Assembly (NCBI RefSeq): GCF_024347435.1
Contig: NZ_AP025480.1
Location: forward strand, 3,038,001 to 3,102,000
DNA: 64,000 bases
Source of the DNA: Vibrio cyclitrophicus
GTDB taxonomy: Bacteria; Pseudomonadota; Gammaproteobacteria; Enterobacterales; Vibrionaceae
Reading direction: 5' to 3'
The translations under genes were made by a program, and so were the position numbers. Positions 40,193 to 51,629 of this stretch are shown piece by piece (position 1 is the stretch's first letter; every line of letters starts with the position of its first letter). The notes below the pieces were generated by a model. That model saw nothing but the letters and a program-made list of their open reading frames with translations, was not told the origin of the DNA and ran no database searches.

Positions 40193-40750
40193 TTACTTAG
40201 CAAAGTTCACAATCGGGAAGCACGGGAAGAAACCGTTGTCAGCACAGTTGATCAGACCAACTTGTACGCCCTCGATTTTTTTAGTTTTGTTGAAGATACC
40301 AACCTGAACCGTAGACACTTCAGAAAGGTTTGCGGCACCAACATCAACCAGAGTGTCACCTTCCGAGTAGTTTACAAAACTCACGTTCGCGCCTTTCACA
40401 TCGTTAGTGATGTTAACGGCACCCAAGTTCAAACCTGTGGTTTTTCCTGGGTTCCAGTTGAATATACCCAGTGAAGCACCGGTCATTTCTTGGTTTACTT
40501 TATGCGCACCAAAAATACCCAAGTTTACACCTGTCGTCGTTTGCGTCTCAGACATACCAACAATAGCAAGATCGACACCTTTAAGGTCGTTTACTTGTCC
40601 GTGAAGTAAAGCCAAGCGCACACCACCAACCGCATCAGAATCTGGTGCGTTAAAGCCGTTGATCGTTGAAAACATAACAGGCGAAGAAGCAAATGCTGCT
40701 GGCGCCATGACCGCTGCAGAAACAGCAAGTACCGAAAGTAGTTTTTTCAT
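40193..40750 (-). CDS. Secreted surface-repeat protein (LA_2272-like repeats)
   Basis: The 185-residue protein has a signal peptide (MKKLLSVLAVSAAVMAPAAFA). The rest is built of about six or seven repeats of 15-22 residues with a core Gly-x-x-Leu/Val-Gly-Ile/Ala-x-Asn. Examples are GVNLGIFG, GASLGIFN, GLNLGAVN and GVQVGLIN. Such repeats resemble the LA_2272-type surface repeat and probably form a beta-structure. Two cysteines near the C-terminus (NCADNGFFPCF) may pair. No function is known. It is monocistronic. Confidence 0.7.
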   Translation of the reverse strand: MKKLLSVLAVSAAVMAPAAFASSPVMFSTINGFNAPDSDAVGGVRLALLHGQVNDLKGVDLAIVGMSETQTTTGVNLGIFGAHKVNQEMTGASLGIFNWNPGKTTGLNLGAVNITNDVKGANVSFVNYSEGDTLVDVGAANLSEVSTVQVGIFNKTKKIEGVQVGLINCADNGFFPCFPIVNFAK

Positions 40751-40994
40751 TGGGAAGTCTCCACTGACTTATTGTTAACTTGATTAATCCATTTTCAATC
40801 AAGCATTTATTATCCTTTGCTCAACAGCTATCCATGTTAAATCAATGTCATAACTGTACTATTGAATATAGGCCTAAAAAACAACAAAGGGCAATGAAAG
40901 TTCACGCAGTCTACTTAAGTATCGCATACAGCAATCTTCTCAGTTACGCTTTCTAGATCCTAAGTTACCTTCTTTAGATCTTCAGTTAACTTCT

Positions 40995-42641
40995 CTAGAC
41001 CTTAAAAAACTCCAGCTCTTTTTTCTGCTCTACCGCCAGTTGAGATAACTCTTTGGCCGCTTGTTGAGTTTGATGAATACCCGATACATTTTGGTTCACT
41101 AGGTCAAAGGCATTGTTTGTATTCAATGCTATACGCTCAGTTAAACTAAACTGCTCTTGAGAAGTGCTTGTCACTAGCGTATTAATTTCAGAAATAGATT
41201 GCACAGACTGTTCAATATGACTGAATGATTGTTGGACATTTTCTGACAATGTCACCGACTCTTGGATCTGCTCAACATTGCTGATCATGTTGTCATTGGC
41301 TTTTTCTGATTGAGCTTGAAGCTTGGTAATAATATCTTGAATACTCTTCGTTGAATCTTGCGTCTTAGATGCAAGGTTACGAACTTCGTCAGCAACAACG
41401 GCAAAACCACGTCCGTATTCACCCGCTCGTGCTGCTTCAATGGCTGCATTCAAGGCCAGCAAATTCGTTTGATCAGAAATGGTACTGATCACGGCCGTCA
41501 CTTCACCAATATCCATCGCATTTGTTTTAAGATCGACAATCATACTGGCGGTTTGTTTTACAGAGTCATTAATCTTATGGGTAAGCTCAATAGACTCCTC
41601 TAAGGTTTGGTTACCTTTAAAGACATTATCAATCGCTTTTTTAGCCTCTTGCTCGGCATGAACAGCGTTTGATGTTACTTCTTTTGATGTGCTTGATAAC
41701 TCGCTAATCGCATTAGAGATTTCCTCAACTTGCGTCAATTCATGTTGAGCATTGTTCGCGGTATCAACCATCACCCCAGTCAACTGCTCAGCTGACGTGG
41801 CAACTTGTGTTGAAATCCCTCGGCTGCTTTTAATGACAGTACTCACCTTATCATTAAGGATAATTAACGAGTGATAGATGCCAACGGCCTCTTCTGGTTT
41901 GATAAAGCGTTGGGATAAATTACCTTCAGAGATTTTCTTGATCATTTCAGAAATCTCCCATGGTTCACCACCCAAAGAAGCTCTGAAACTGCGTTCAATA
42001 ATAAAGCCGACGAATAACGACATCGTCAATGCAATCGCAGTCAGCAATAGCATCAACTGTTGAAAGTCACCCGCAACAATTCTAGCCTCAGAGGTTAACT
42101 TTTGGCTTTGTTCTTCTTGATAATCAATAAATTCATTGATGGCAGCAAGCCATTGAATAAAAGCAGGTCGGGCTGAATCAAGGATAGAATCGGTCATTAC
42201 AGTACCGGACTTCTTATCCCTAATAATCTCATCAACCAAGGGTAAGGTGTATTGTTGTACCTTATCGATTTTCGCAAGAATACGCTGTTCATCGGCCGTA
42301 AACACCTCACCTTGCGAACGCATTTGGTTCATTTGAGCTTCAGATTCACGATAAAAAGCTTCGAGCTGCTTAACTTCTTGCTCTAGAAGAGAAATCTCTT
42401 GAGAGGTCCTAGCTACCGCAATATCACGAATAGTAATCGCGCGATCATGAACACTGCCACGGTAGTTAATAGCATAACGCTGCTTAAGTGAGTTTACATC
42501 GGTAATTTCCGTCAAAGTCTCATCGATGAAGTTAACTTTTTGAATACCTAATACTGTTAAAAGCATCATAAGAAAAAGCGTCGTGCCAAACCCAATAGCC
42601 AGCCTCGCTTTAATAGTGAGTTTTGATAAATTATCCAACAT
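40995..42641 (-). CDS. Methyl-accepting chemotaxis protein
   Basis: This is a transmembrane chemoreceptor of 548 residues. Helix 1 is near 15-36, a periplasmic four-helix-bundle-type sensor (about 37-190) follows, helix 2 is near 195-218, then a HAMP domain and a long signalling coil. The conserved hairpin tip reads [18 protein letters not shown], which contacts CheA and CheW. No C-terminal NWETF-type tether for CheR is seen. The ligand is unknown. I chose ATG 42641 (AGAG eight bases upstream), as the longer frame adds a polar 18-residue segment before the membrane helix. Confidence 0.92.
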   Translation of the reverse strand: MLDNLSKLTIKARLAIGFGTTLFLMMLLTVLGIQKVNFIDETLTEITDVNSLKQRYAINYRGSVHDRAITIRDIAVARTSQEISLLEQEVKQLEAFYRESEAQMNQMRSQGEVFTADEQRILAKIDKVQQYTLPLVDEIIRDKKSGTVMTDSILDSARPAFIQWLAAINEFIDYQEEQSQKLTSEARIVAGDFQQLMLLLTAIALTMSLFVGFIIERSFRASLGGEPWEISEMIKKISEGNLSQRFIKPEEAVGIYHSLIILNDKVSTVIKSSRGISTQVATSAEQLTGVMVDTANNAQHELTQVEEISNAISELSSTSKEVTSNAVHAEQEAKKAIDNVFKGNQTLEESIELTHKINDSVKQTASMIVDLKTNAMDIGEVTAVISTISDQTNLLALNAAIEAARAGEYGRGFAVVADEVRNLASKTQDSTKSIQDIITKLQAQSEKANDNMISNVEQIQESVTLSENVQQSFSHIEQSVQSISEINTLVTSTSQEQFSLTERIALNTNNAFDLVNQNVSGIHQTQQAAKELSQLAVEQKKELEFFKV

Positions 42642-43044
42642 ATGATCTCTTTTTATACTGATTAACGTCGAGTGCGAGACTGCGCTTTGCATCACTCACA
42701 TCTATATAGTAGTGAGTATCTAGATTCAAACTATAATACAAACAGATCATGAGAACCAATACATACTTACCAATCACTCACTTAAAGCTTGCTTGCTCCT
42801 TACTGCCTAATCTGAAAAAATAGCCTAAGAGAGCAGACCTTTATGTTGGTTATTGGACTTCGACTACAGCCCTCTTTCTCTTAAATCGCTCCCCTAAAAC
42901 CATTCTTTTGGGCAGTTTAAGTTACGCGACATCAATATGCCTGATAATTGCCTCCTATTGAGCAACATATTTAGGCACCTCAACAACTCAGCCTACCTTT
43001 GGGCGGCGACCACAATAGTACTGTAATTATCAAGGAAGGTATTA
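42642..43044. other. Divergent intergenic region MCP / DMT transporter
   Basis: I see nothing firm here. A possible sigma-70 pair for the receptor on the minus strand is TTGGTT (near 42760) and TATAGT (near 42733). No sigma-28 site is seen. Confidence 0.35.
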
Positions 43045-43968
43045 ATGAACGACTCAAGACTTAATGTCGATGTTACTGCTAGTTTATCCATGTTTATGAT
43101 TTGTTTTATTTGGGGAGTACAGCAAGCAGCCATTAAGTCAATTGCCGACCAAATCGCACCTGTATTACAAATTGGGGGACGCTCTTTCCTCGCCGCACTA
43201 ATGGTGTGGTTAATGATGACCTTAAAAAAGAATTCGCTGAAACAATCTAAGGACTACCTCTTGTCGGGTGTCGTTGTGGGCGCACTTTTTGCGTTAGAGT
43301 TTTTATTTGTAGCAGAAGGCTTGAGGTATACTAGCGCCTCTCATATGACCGTATTCCTATATACCGCACCTATTTTTGCTGCTATTGGCCTGCAATTATT
43401 CAACAAACACGAAACCCTAGCCAAAATGCAGTGGTTCGGTATCGGTATCGCTTTCTGTGGTATTGCCGTCGCATTTTTCTCGCGAGATGAAGCCAACAGC
43501 AATCTAAGAGATATGTTAATTGGCGACATTATGGCGCTGTTCGCTGGCTTGCTCTGGGGGGCGACAACCGTAGTGGTTCGTTGTACTCGATTAGGGCTGG
43601 CTTCAACAGAACATACACTATTCTTTCAGCTTGGTGGGGCAGGTGTGCTATTGCTCAGTTATGCAGCCATTACCGGTCAGCTGCACTTTTCACTCAATTT
43701 CAACGCATCAATCAACATGTTGTTCCAGGTTTTATTTGTTAGCTTTGCCAGTTACATGGCATGGTTTAGCCTTATCCGAAAATACAAAGCCTCACAACTA
43801 GGGGTTTTATCATTCATGACACCAGTGATTGGTGTAATAGCGAGTATTTTTCTTCTGGATGAACAAGCGCACAACGGCTTTATTTGGGGGGCGCTTCTGA
43901 TCCTAGCGGGTGTTTTACTTGTCAGTATCTGGCCGTGGCTCCACCTCAAAATCCGCAACCGTCATTGA
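43045..43968 (+). CDS. DMT-superfamily transporter (EamA family)
   Basis: This is a 307-residue membrane protein with ten hydrophobic helices in two EamA repeats. The first repeat carries FIWGVQQAAIKSI and RYTSASHMTVFLYTAPIFA, and the second FAGLLWGATTVVVR, all typical of drug/metabolite exporters. Substrate unknown. An AAGGA site precedes ATG 43045. No operon partner is visible. Confidence 0.88.
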   Translation: MNDSRLNVDVTASLSMFMICFIWGVQQAAIKSIADQIAPVLQIGGRSFLAALMVWLMMTLKKNSLKQSKDYLLSGVVVGALFALEFLFVAEGLRYTSASHMTVFLYTAPIFAAIGLQLFNKHETLAKMQWFGIGIAFCGIAVAFFSRDEANSNLRDMLIGDIMALFAGLLWGATTVVVRCTRLGLASTEHTLFFQLGGAGVLLLSYAAITGQLHFSLNFNASINMLFQVLFVSFASYMAWFSLIRKYKASQLGVLSFMTPVIGVIASIFLLDEQAHNGFIWGALLILAGVLLVSIWPWLHLKIRNRH

Positions 43969-44268
43969 CCCCACATAAAAGACATCGTGCGGACGCCAAA
44001 GTCTACGAGAACACCAAGGAGAAACGTTTAACCATGTACATACTGAAGCTGTATCATGGGGCTGAGCCTTACCTATTAATACCGACCGCACAGCATTACC
44101 CCTAAAAAATAATCCACGTATAGAGTTACAAGAGCAATAGCTCTTAAGTTGAATGAATAAAGATACATACCTAGCACAAACAAAAAGGCTACCGTAGGGG
44201 TCAACATTAGTGTCAACACGGTAGCCTTCTCTCATTTTCTTATATGAGTTTTATTTAATGGAAAGCGG
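43969..44268. other. Intergenic region before groEL end
   Basis: No gene is supported. It holds only the groEL terminator. Confidence 0.5.
44182..44229 (-). terminator. Terminator of groES-groEL
   Basis: The stem AAGGCTACCGT / ACGGTAGCCTT encloses an inner direct repeat (GTCAACA twice) and is followed on the minus strand by TTTTTG. It lies 40 bp after groEL. Confidence 0.82.
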
Positions 44269-46104
<1,836 letters not shown>

Positions 46105-46395
46105 TTACTCGACGATCGCCATGATGTCGTTTTCAGACATGATCAGAACTTCTTTGCCGTCAATTTTTTCAGTTTTCGTGCCGTAACCTTCAGCAAAGAT
46201 AACGGTATCGCCAACTTTTACGTCCAACGGTTGCACTGAACCGTTTTCTAGAATGCGGCCTTTGCCAACAGCTAGAATGATACCGCGAGTCGATTTTTCT
46301 GCGGCAGAACCAGTTAGAACGATGCCACCAGCAGATTTAGATTCAACTTCTTGGCGCTCAACGATAACTCGGTCATGTAGAGGACGGATATTCAT
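46105..46395 (-). CDS. groES: Co-chaperonin GroES
   Basis: GroES caps the GroEL ring. From ATG 46395 the protein is 96 residues ([12 protein letters not shown]), like E. coli. The mobile loop is near [19 protein letters not shown] sequence (here [12 protein letters not shown]). The AGGAG site eleven bases upstream supports this start; the longer frame to 46533 reads through the promoter. Together with groEL it is probably a heat-shock operon. Confidence 0.97.
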   Translation of the reverse strand: MNIRPLHDRVIVERQEVESKSAGGIVLTGSAAEKSTRGIILAVGKGRILENGSVQPLDVKVGDTVIFAEGYGTKTEKIDGKEVLIMSENDIMAIVE

Positions 46396-46463
46396 CGGTC
46401 TTATCTCCTGATAATTTCCATTTAAATTTTGATAGTTGCCACGATTAGCGTGGGTCAAACAAT

Positions 46464-46497
46464 ATGTTGGGGACAATGTGATGAATCCCAAGGGGGG
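46464..46497 (-). promoter_or_regulatory. Sigma-32 heat-shock promoter of groESL
   Basis: On the minus strand CCCCCCTTGGG (46497-46487) and CCCCAACAT (46472-46464) are 14 bases apart. This closely resembles the E. coli groE promoter (CCCCCTTGA and CCCCATTT). It lies about 70 bp before groES. Confidence 0.75.
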
Positions 46498-46613
46498 AAC
46501 GAAAAAATTGTGAGCTAAAGTGCAGATTCTCACCCCTCATCTTTCCCTGCTTTTCGTTTACTCGTATCCCGCATCTGTTTATCCTACGGTTTTAGTTTCA
46601 ATCGGCGTTTTAC

Positions 46614-47957
46614 ATGCAAGATAAACACGGGCTATTAACCGCCCCTATTGAGAGTACATTGCGTACCATGACCATACCGACCATATTCGGTATGGTGGCG
46701 ATCTTGATGTTTAACCTCGTCGACACTTTCTTTATCTCATTGCTGGGAACTCAAGCCTTAGCAGCGGTGAGTTTTACCTTTCCAGTCACCTTTGCCATCA
46801 ACTGCATCACCATGGGGATTGGTATTGGCTTATCGACATGTATCGGTCGATTGCTTGGCCAAGGCAGCGCACAAAATGCAGCACGCTTTACCTGTCATGG
46901 CTTATTGCTGGCTCTGCTTCTGGTCGGCTGCGCGTCTACGCTAGGCATTATCGCCTTAGAGCCTATGTTTACCCTGTTAGGGGCAAAGCAAGAGTTGCTG
47001 CCGCTGATATCGGAATACATGTCGGTGTGGTATCTCGCGATCCCATTGTTGGTCATTCCCATGGCAGGCAACAGCGCGATTCGAGCGACCGGTGATACAA
47101 AAACGCCCGCCAAGATCATGCTACTGGCTGGCCTTATCAATGGCGTTTTAGATCCGCTACTCATCTTCGGGTATGGGCCTTTTCCTGAACTGGGGATTCA
47201 AGGCGCTGCGATTGCCAGTGGTTTCAGTTGGTTTGGTGCTTTGTGTGGCTCACTCTACGTATTGATGGTGCGAGAAAAACTGCTTGCGCCTCCTAAGCTG
47301 ACAAACATCGTCAGTGACTGGCGAAAAATCCTAAAAATAGGCACACCAGCGGCTTTGTCTAACGCTCTGAACCCACTTGCTGGCGCTATCATCATGATGA
47401 TGTTGGCCAAGCAAGGGACTGAAGCCGTGGCGGCGTATGGCGCAGCGCAGCGTATTGAGTCCATTCTTATCATTGTGTTGATGTCTCTTACTTCGGCTCT
47501 TACGCCTTTCATGGCGCAGAACTTTGGTGCAAACAACCCTCAGCGCAGTTTTAAGGCTCTGTTTCTAAGCATGCGCTTTGCCCTATTATTCCAAGGGTTG
47601 GTCTTCTTAATGATGGTGCCACTGAGCATTCCTTTGGCCGCCCTGTTCTCTCAAGAAGAGTCGGTGCGAGGCATATTGTGGCATTACCTGCTAGTCGTGC
47701 CCTTTAGCTATGGGTTCCAAGGCATTGTGATGATGTTGATCAGCGGCATGAACGCCATGCATCAACCACTTAAAGCCTTCCAATGGAGCTTCATGCGTCT
47801 GTTTGTGTTTACCTTACCCTTTGCGTGGATAGGCAGCCAAATCGACGGCGTAGAGGGGCTGTTTATTGGTTTAGCACTCGGCAATGTTCTGGGTGGTATA
47901 TCCGGGTATTGCTTTGCGCTTCGTGTTAGAGCTCAAGCCAATGCGGAATGCGAGTAA
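46614..47957 (+). CDS. MATE-family efflux transporter
   Basis: This 447-residue inner-membrane protein has about 12 helices in two MatE repeats. The first carries GMVAILMFNLVDTFFISLLG and the second begins near residue 240 with GTPAALSNALNPLAGAI. MATE pumps use Na+ or H+ to export cationic drugs. The substrate is unknown. The ribosome site before ATG 46614 is weak. The alkyltransferase-like gene follows after a tandem repeat. Confidence 0.9.
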   Translation: MQDKHGLLTAPIESTLRTMTIPTIFGMVAILMFNLVDTFFISLLGTQALAAVSFTFPVTFAINCITMGIGIGLSTCIGRLLGQGSAQNAARFTCHGLLLALLLVGCASTLGIIALEPMFTLLGAKQELLPLISEYMSVWYLAIPLLVIPMAGNSAIRATGDTKTPAKIMLLAGLINGVLDPLLIFGYGPFPELGIQGAAIASGFSWFGALCGSLYVLMVREKLLAPPKLTNIVSDWRKILKIGTPAALSNALNPLAGAIIMMMLAKQGTEAVAAYGAAQRIESILIIVLMSLTSALTPFMAQNFGANNPQRSFKALFLSMRFALLFQGLVFLMMVPLSIPLAALFSQEESVRGILWHYLLVVPFSYGFQGIVMMLISGMNAMHQPLKAFQWSFMRLFVFTLPFAWIGSQIDGVEGLFIGLALGNVLGGISGYCFALRVRAQANAECE

Positions 47958-47992
47958 CCGAAATACGAAAGGCTTTAAAGTAACAGCAGATA

Positions 47993-48086
47993 AAAGACTA
48001 GAAGACTAGAAGACTAGAAGACTAGAAGACTAGAAGACTAGAAGACTAGAAGACTAGAAGACTAGAAGACTAGAAGACTAGAAGAA
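47993..48086 (+). repeat. 8-bp microsatellite (GAAGACTA), ten perfect copies
   Basis: Positions 48001-48080 are exactly ten copies of GAAGACTA. One imperfect copy lies before them (AAAGACTA) and a partial one after (GAAGA). The array ends about 10 bp before the start codon of the next gene and includes its ribosome-site region. Such octamer arrays expand and contract by slippage. Confidence 0.95.
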
Positions 48087-48096
48087 GGAATATGAC

Positions 48097-48702
48097 ATGG
48101 AAGACACCACTTACAAAATACTCTACAACGCGCCAATGGGCAAAATGGTCATCATAAGCAATGGCGATGCAATCATTGAAATTGACCATCTCAATACCGA
48201 ACTAGAGCTGACTGAAAACCCCGACTCGTTATGCCTTGAAACCGCTCGCCAACTGGACGAATACTTTGCAGGCCAACGCACCAGCTTTGACTTACCTTTA
48301 GAACCCAAAGGTACCGATTTCCAACGCAAAGCCTGGGACGCCTTGACCAGTATCCCTTATGGCGAAACCATCAGCTACGGTGAACAAGCAAAAAGAATGG
48401 ATAACCCGAAAGCCGTAAGAGCGGTCGGTGGTGCGAACGGTAAAAACCCGTTTAGCATTGTTGTCCCCTGCCATCGGGTGATTGGAGCGAACGGTACATT
48501 AACGGGCTACACCGGCGGCATGAGCCGCAAAGAATGGTTGTTGGACTTTGAGCGTTCGGTTGTAGATCGAAAGCGTAGAGATGAAGCGATAGCGCTAATG
48601 AAACTATTGTCGTTTTCTATTGATGATGAAAAACATGGCCGAGTAAATTCCAACTCTCAGATTCGAGATAAACTGGCAAAGCGTAAACGATCGGTTGAAT
48701 AA
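48097..48702 (+). CDS. Methylated-DNA-[protein]-cysteine S-methyltransferase (Ogt-type)
   Basis: The protein accepts the methyl group from O6-methylguanine onto its own cysteine. The active-site motif PCHRVIG is intact, with the preceding SIVVPCH and the DNA-binding GETISYGEQAKRM segment. The core is about 160 residues. A charged C-terminal tail of about 40 residues (ALMKLLSFSIDDEKHG) extends beyond the usual Ogt length. The leader contains the octamer repeat, so expression could be phase-variable. Confidence 0.92.
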   Translation: MEDTTYKILYNAPMGKMVIISNGDAIIEIDHLNTELELTENPDSLCLETARQLDEYFAGQRTSFDLPLEPKGTDFQRKAWDALTSIPYGETISYGEQAKRMDNPKAVRAVGGANGKNPFSIVVPCHRVIGANGTLTGYTGGMSRKEWLLDFERSVVDRKRRDEAIALMKLLSFSIDDEKHGRVNSNSQIRDKLAKRKRSVE

Positions 48703-48738
48703 TCAACATCATCGGTACGCTAACAAAAATACGCTCGA

Positions 48739-49062
48739 TTATTTGAGTTTAATTCCATAAGTATCAATATGGGCAAGTAGCTCATTCGATGTAATTCTAT
48801 GTTTAACGAGCAAGTCAACCTTGAAGGGAAGTGACGATTGTTCTAAACGATCTTGCAAGCCTGCGACGACACTTAACGAAATCCCATCCCCCTCGATAAC
48901 AATATCGATGTCGGAGTTATCTTTATAAGTTCCAAGGGCTCTAGAACCGAATACCCAGGCATGAATGACTAAGGCATGATTCAAAACAATATCCTCAATC
49001 AGCTGATACTGATGAGGCTTAAGGCCTACAGAGTCTGGTTTAACCAAATAACTATCGATCAC
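48739..49062 (-). CDS. MNT-type nucleotidyltransferase (antitoxin-like) with possible multiple starts
   Basis: The protein has a minimal nucleotidyltransferase fold with the signature GSRALGTYKDNSDIDI, where the paired Asp bind metal. MNT proteins often neutralise a HEPN partner by adding AMP to it. I chose GTG 49062 because it is preceded by AAGAGG at good spacing and overlaps the stop of the HEPN gene (107 residues). In-frame GTG codons at 49098 and 49116 would add 12 or 18 residues. It forms a two-gene unit with the HEPN gene. Confidence 0.8.
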   Translation of the reverse strand: MIDSYLVKPDSVGLKPHQYQLIEDIVLNHALVIHAWVFGSRALGTYKDNSDIDIVIEGDGISLSVVAGLQDRLEQSSLPFKVDLLVKHRITSNELLAHIDTYGIKLK

Positions 49063-49516
49063 ATTTAACCTCTTGTTCGCATTGCCCCTCTTGAGCACAT
49101 TTAGCCTCTTGGTCACATTTCAATGTTAAATAGAGTGTGACTTGTCCTATCACTGGTGAAAATGACTCTAAGATCAGTGATTGAGCTTCAAGGACATTTT
49201 TCTCATCATAGGTGTGAGACAATAAATTTCGTTTTATGAGTGCTTCAAGCATGATCTCACACTGCTCCGAAGATAGGTGCTTAGCTTCTAAGGCGGTACG
49301 AAAAACGCTCCTCGGCGAAGCCACATCAAACCCTTCAAACTCAAGTAAGTCTTTAAGGGTCTTCCATGTCAGCTCAAAAGAAAATTCAAAAGTTTGTACT
49401 AACCCAGCGAGCTCTAACTCATTGTAGCTATCTTGTGAGCATGCTCTCTCAAGCCTTTGCTGCGCTTTCATTAAGTTTTGCAGTCGTTGCTTCCAGCGGT
49501 CTGGGTTTGAGTTCAT
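49052..49516 (-). CDS. HEPN-family protein (HI0074-like, MNT partner)
   Basis: The 154-residue helical protein matches the nucleotidyltransferase-substrate-binding (HI0074) family. The motif RNLLSHTYDE near residue 96 fits the HEPN Arg-x4-His active site with the Tyr two residues on. Partners of MNT in HEPN/MNT modules are RNases or are AMPylated by it. The last 20 residues are made of an 18-bp repeat encoding CDQEAK, CAQEGQ, CEQEVK, which overlaps the start region of the MNT gene. Confidence 0.8.
   Translation of the reverse strand: MNSNPDRWKQRLQNLMKAQQRLERACSQDSYNELELAGLVQTFEFSFELTWKTLKDLLEFEGFDVASPRSVFRTALEAKHLSSEQCEIMLEALIKRNLLSHTYDEKNVLEAQSLILESFSPVIGQVTLYLTLKCDQEAKCAQEGQCEQEVKCDR
49061..49115 (-). 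repeat. 18-bp tandem repeat carrying ribosome site and start codon
   Basis: Three units of the form AATGYG-NNC-AAGAGG (49062-49079, 49080-49097, 49098-49115) lie in the HEPN/MNT overlap. The period is six codons, so repeat number changes keep both frames. Two of the units provide AAGAGG six bases before a GTG. Confidence 0.75.
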
Positions 49517-49822
49517 ATAAACAGCCTAGAGATAAGGTAAAAGATAAGTATAGTATGAGTCTTAAGCTACCTAATCATTCAAGCAATGTCACCCTTTCGA
49601 TATTTATCAAGGCTGTTCTTTTCGTCTTTTTTAAGGTCGTGCCCTTCTGTTATCCCCTACTTGTATATCCTGCATGTTTTTCTAACCCAATACTGGCCCT
49701 TCAAGCTCTTCGAATCCCGTTTACTCGCATCTATAGAAAAGCCCGCACTTTTGAAGTGCGGGCTTTCAAAATCGTTAAAGCTCAACGTGAGCCGCTGAGA
49801 CAAACACCTATTTAACTACTGA
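49517..49822. other. Intergenic region HEPN / gpmM
   Basis: No gene is supported. An open frame covering most of it has biased hydrophobic composition and no ribosome site. The only clear element is the gpmM terminator. Confidence 0.5.
49737..49767 (-). terminator. Terminator of gpmM
   Basis: GCCCGCACTT / AAGTGCGGGC form a strong stem with a loop of about four bases and a T run on the minus strand. Confidence 0.88.
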
Positions 49823-51355
49823 CTATTTAACGATCACGTCACCAGACATTTCTGCTGGGATATCAATACCAGACAGAGAAAGCATCGTTGGTGCAAGATC
49901 AGACAGCTTACCGCCTTCTTTGAACTCAACGTCTTTGCTACCCACATAGATAAGTGGAACAGGTAGGTTAGTGTGCGCCGTGTGGATGCCGCCCGTTTCT
50001 GGGTTTACCATCATTTCCGCGTTACCGTGGTCAGCAGTGATAAGCAGTTGGCCATCGGCTTCTTTGATTGCTTCAACTACTTTACCCAGACATTCGTCTA
50101 GCGACTCTACCGCTTTAACCGCTGCATCGTAAACGCCAGTGTGGCCAACCATGTCACAGTTAGGGAAGTTACAAACGATAGCGTCGTATTTGCCGCCTTT
50201 GATTGCTGCAACAAGCTTTTCAGTTAGCTCTGGTGCGCTCATTTCTGGCTGTAGGTCGTAAGTCGCTACTTTTGGAGAAGCAACAAGCTGACGCTCTTCG
50301 CCTTCAAACTCGTCTTCTTTACCGCCGTTGAAGAAGAACGTCACGTGCGCGTATTTCTCTGTTTCAGAGATACGTAGCTGCGTTTTGCCTTCTTTCGATA
50401 GCCATTCACCGTAAGTGTTCTCTAGAGAAGCCGGTGGGAATGCACAAAGCAGTGGGATGTCTGCTGCGTATTGAGTCAGCATCACAAAGTCGATTGTTGG
50501 GAATACGCTACGCTCAAAACCGTCGAAGTTAGGTACGAATGCACGTGTGATTTCACGCGCACGGTCGGCACGGTAGTTCATGAAGATAACCGCATCGCCA
50601 TCAACAATAGCTGCAGACTCTTCGCCTTCCGCTTTGATTTCCGTCGCTTTCACGAACTCATCGTTTTCGTCACGAGCGTAAGCCGCTTCTAGGCCAGCAA
50701 CCGCCGTGTCGAATGTGAACTCCGCTTTTGCTTGAGTCAGTAGGTCGTAAGATTCTTGAACGCGATCCCAGTTGTTATCACGGTCCATTGCGTAGTAACG
50801 ACCAATAAGCGAAGCCACACGGCCTTTACCTAGCTTAGCGAACAACTCTTGGAAGCGAGCCAATGTGTTTTCTGCGCTACGTGGCGGCGTATCACGGCCG
50901 TCTAGGAATGCGTGTAGGTAGATTTTCTCTGCGCCACGTTCTGCTGCCATTTCAACGGCTGCGTAGATGTGATCTTCGTGAGAGTGAACGCCACCTGGAG
51001 ACATAAGGCCCATGATGTGAACTGCTTTCTCCGCTTTTACTGCTTTATCGATAGCATTCACGAGTGTTTCAGTTTGACCGAATTCACCGTCTGCGATTGA
51101 TTTAGTAATACGCGTTAAATCTTGGTATACCACGCGACCCGCACCGATGTTGGTGTGACCCACTTCAGAGTTACCCATTTGACCATCTGGTAGGCCTACA
51201 TCTAAGCCAGAAGCCGAGATTAGCGTGTTAGGTTGGTTAGCAATAAGACCGTCTAATACTGGCGTATTAGCGTTTGCGATAGCGTTGTCTTGGTTGTCTT
51301 CACGGTAACCGTAACCGTCAAGGATCACTAGAGCCATTGGCTTCTTAGCTGACAT
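49823..51355 (-). CDS. gpmM: 2,3-bisphosphoglycerate-independent phosphoglycerate mutase
   Basis: GpmM interconverts 3- and 2-phosphoglycerate with two manganese ions. The catalytic Ser lies in [17 protein letters not shown] (about residue 63), and metal ligands lie in [15 protein letters not shown] and [14 protein letters not shown] chose ATG 51355 (510 residues, [16 protein letters not shown]), which has GAGG eight bases upstream and matches the family; ATG 51373 adds six residues. It has no operon partner. Confidence 0.97.
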   Translation of the reverse strand: MSAKKPMALVILDGYGYREDNQDNAIANANTPVLDGLIANQPNTLISASGLDVGLPDGQMGNSEVGHTNIGAGRVVYQDLTRITKSIADGEFGQTETLVNAIDKAVKAEKAVHIMGLMSPGGVHSHEDHIYAAVEMAAERGAEKIYLHAFLDGRDTPPRSAENTLARFQELFAKLGKGRVASLIGRYYAMDRDNNWDRVQESYDLLTQAKAEFTFDTAVAGLEAAYARDENDEFVKATEIKAEGEESAAIVDGDAVIFMNYRADRAREITRAFVPNFDGFERSVFPTIDFVMLTQYAADIPLLCAFPPASLENTYGEWLSKEGKTQLRISETEKYAHVTFFFNGGKEDEFEGEERQLVASPKVATYDLQPEMSAPELTEKLVAAIKGGKYDAIVCNFPNCDMVGHTGVYDAAVKAVESLDECLGKVVEAIKEADGQLLITADHGNAEMMVNPETGGIHTAHTNLPVPLIYVGSKDVEFKEGGKLSDLAPTMLSLSGIDIPAEMSGDVIVK

Positions 51356-51413
51356 AGGACTGACCTCGTTCAATTCAAAATAAATCGGTATAAAAACAAA
51401 TTAGCGTAATTTT

Positions 51414-51440
51414 ACTACAGTTTACAGTCAAAACTGTAGT
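51414..51440. promoter_or_regulatory. Inverted repeat upstream of gpmM
   Basis: ACTACAGTTT and AAACTGTAGT are perfect 10-base arms separated by seven bases. The site is 60 bp before gpmM, where a promoter is expected. The spacing and symmetry suggest a dimeric regulator, which I cannot name. Confidence 0.4.
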
Positions 51441-51629
51441 GGAAGATCAAGAAACGTTTCTAGCAACCCGAACTGAGATGAAAAAAAGCATCATTTGATG
51501 AGTTTCTTTTCTTTCTCCTCAATATTGAGTCAGCCACTCACAAACAAGAAACGAAAATACGCTCTCAGCACAATATGCTTTTAATCAACCCTTTGGAGGT
51601 GACTCAACAACTTTAACCTATTCCTTCGC

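Noticed and set aside
43915..44235. 106-residue minus-strand frame beyond groEL
   Set aside because: It covers the groEL terminator and the end of the DMT gene; composition is not protein-like.
47993..48086. Possible CRISPR array
   Set aside because: The repeats are contiguous 8-mers without spacers; it is a microsatellite.
49366..49815. 149-residue plus-strand frame across the HEPN start and the gpmM terminator
   Set aside because: It runs through a terminator and antisense to HEPN, without a ribosome site.
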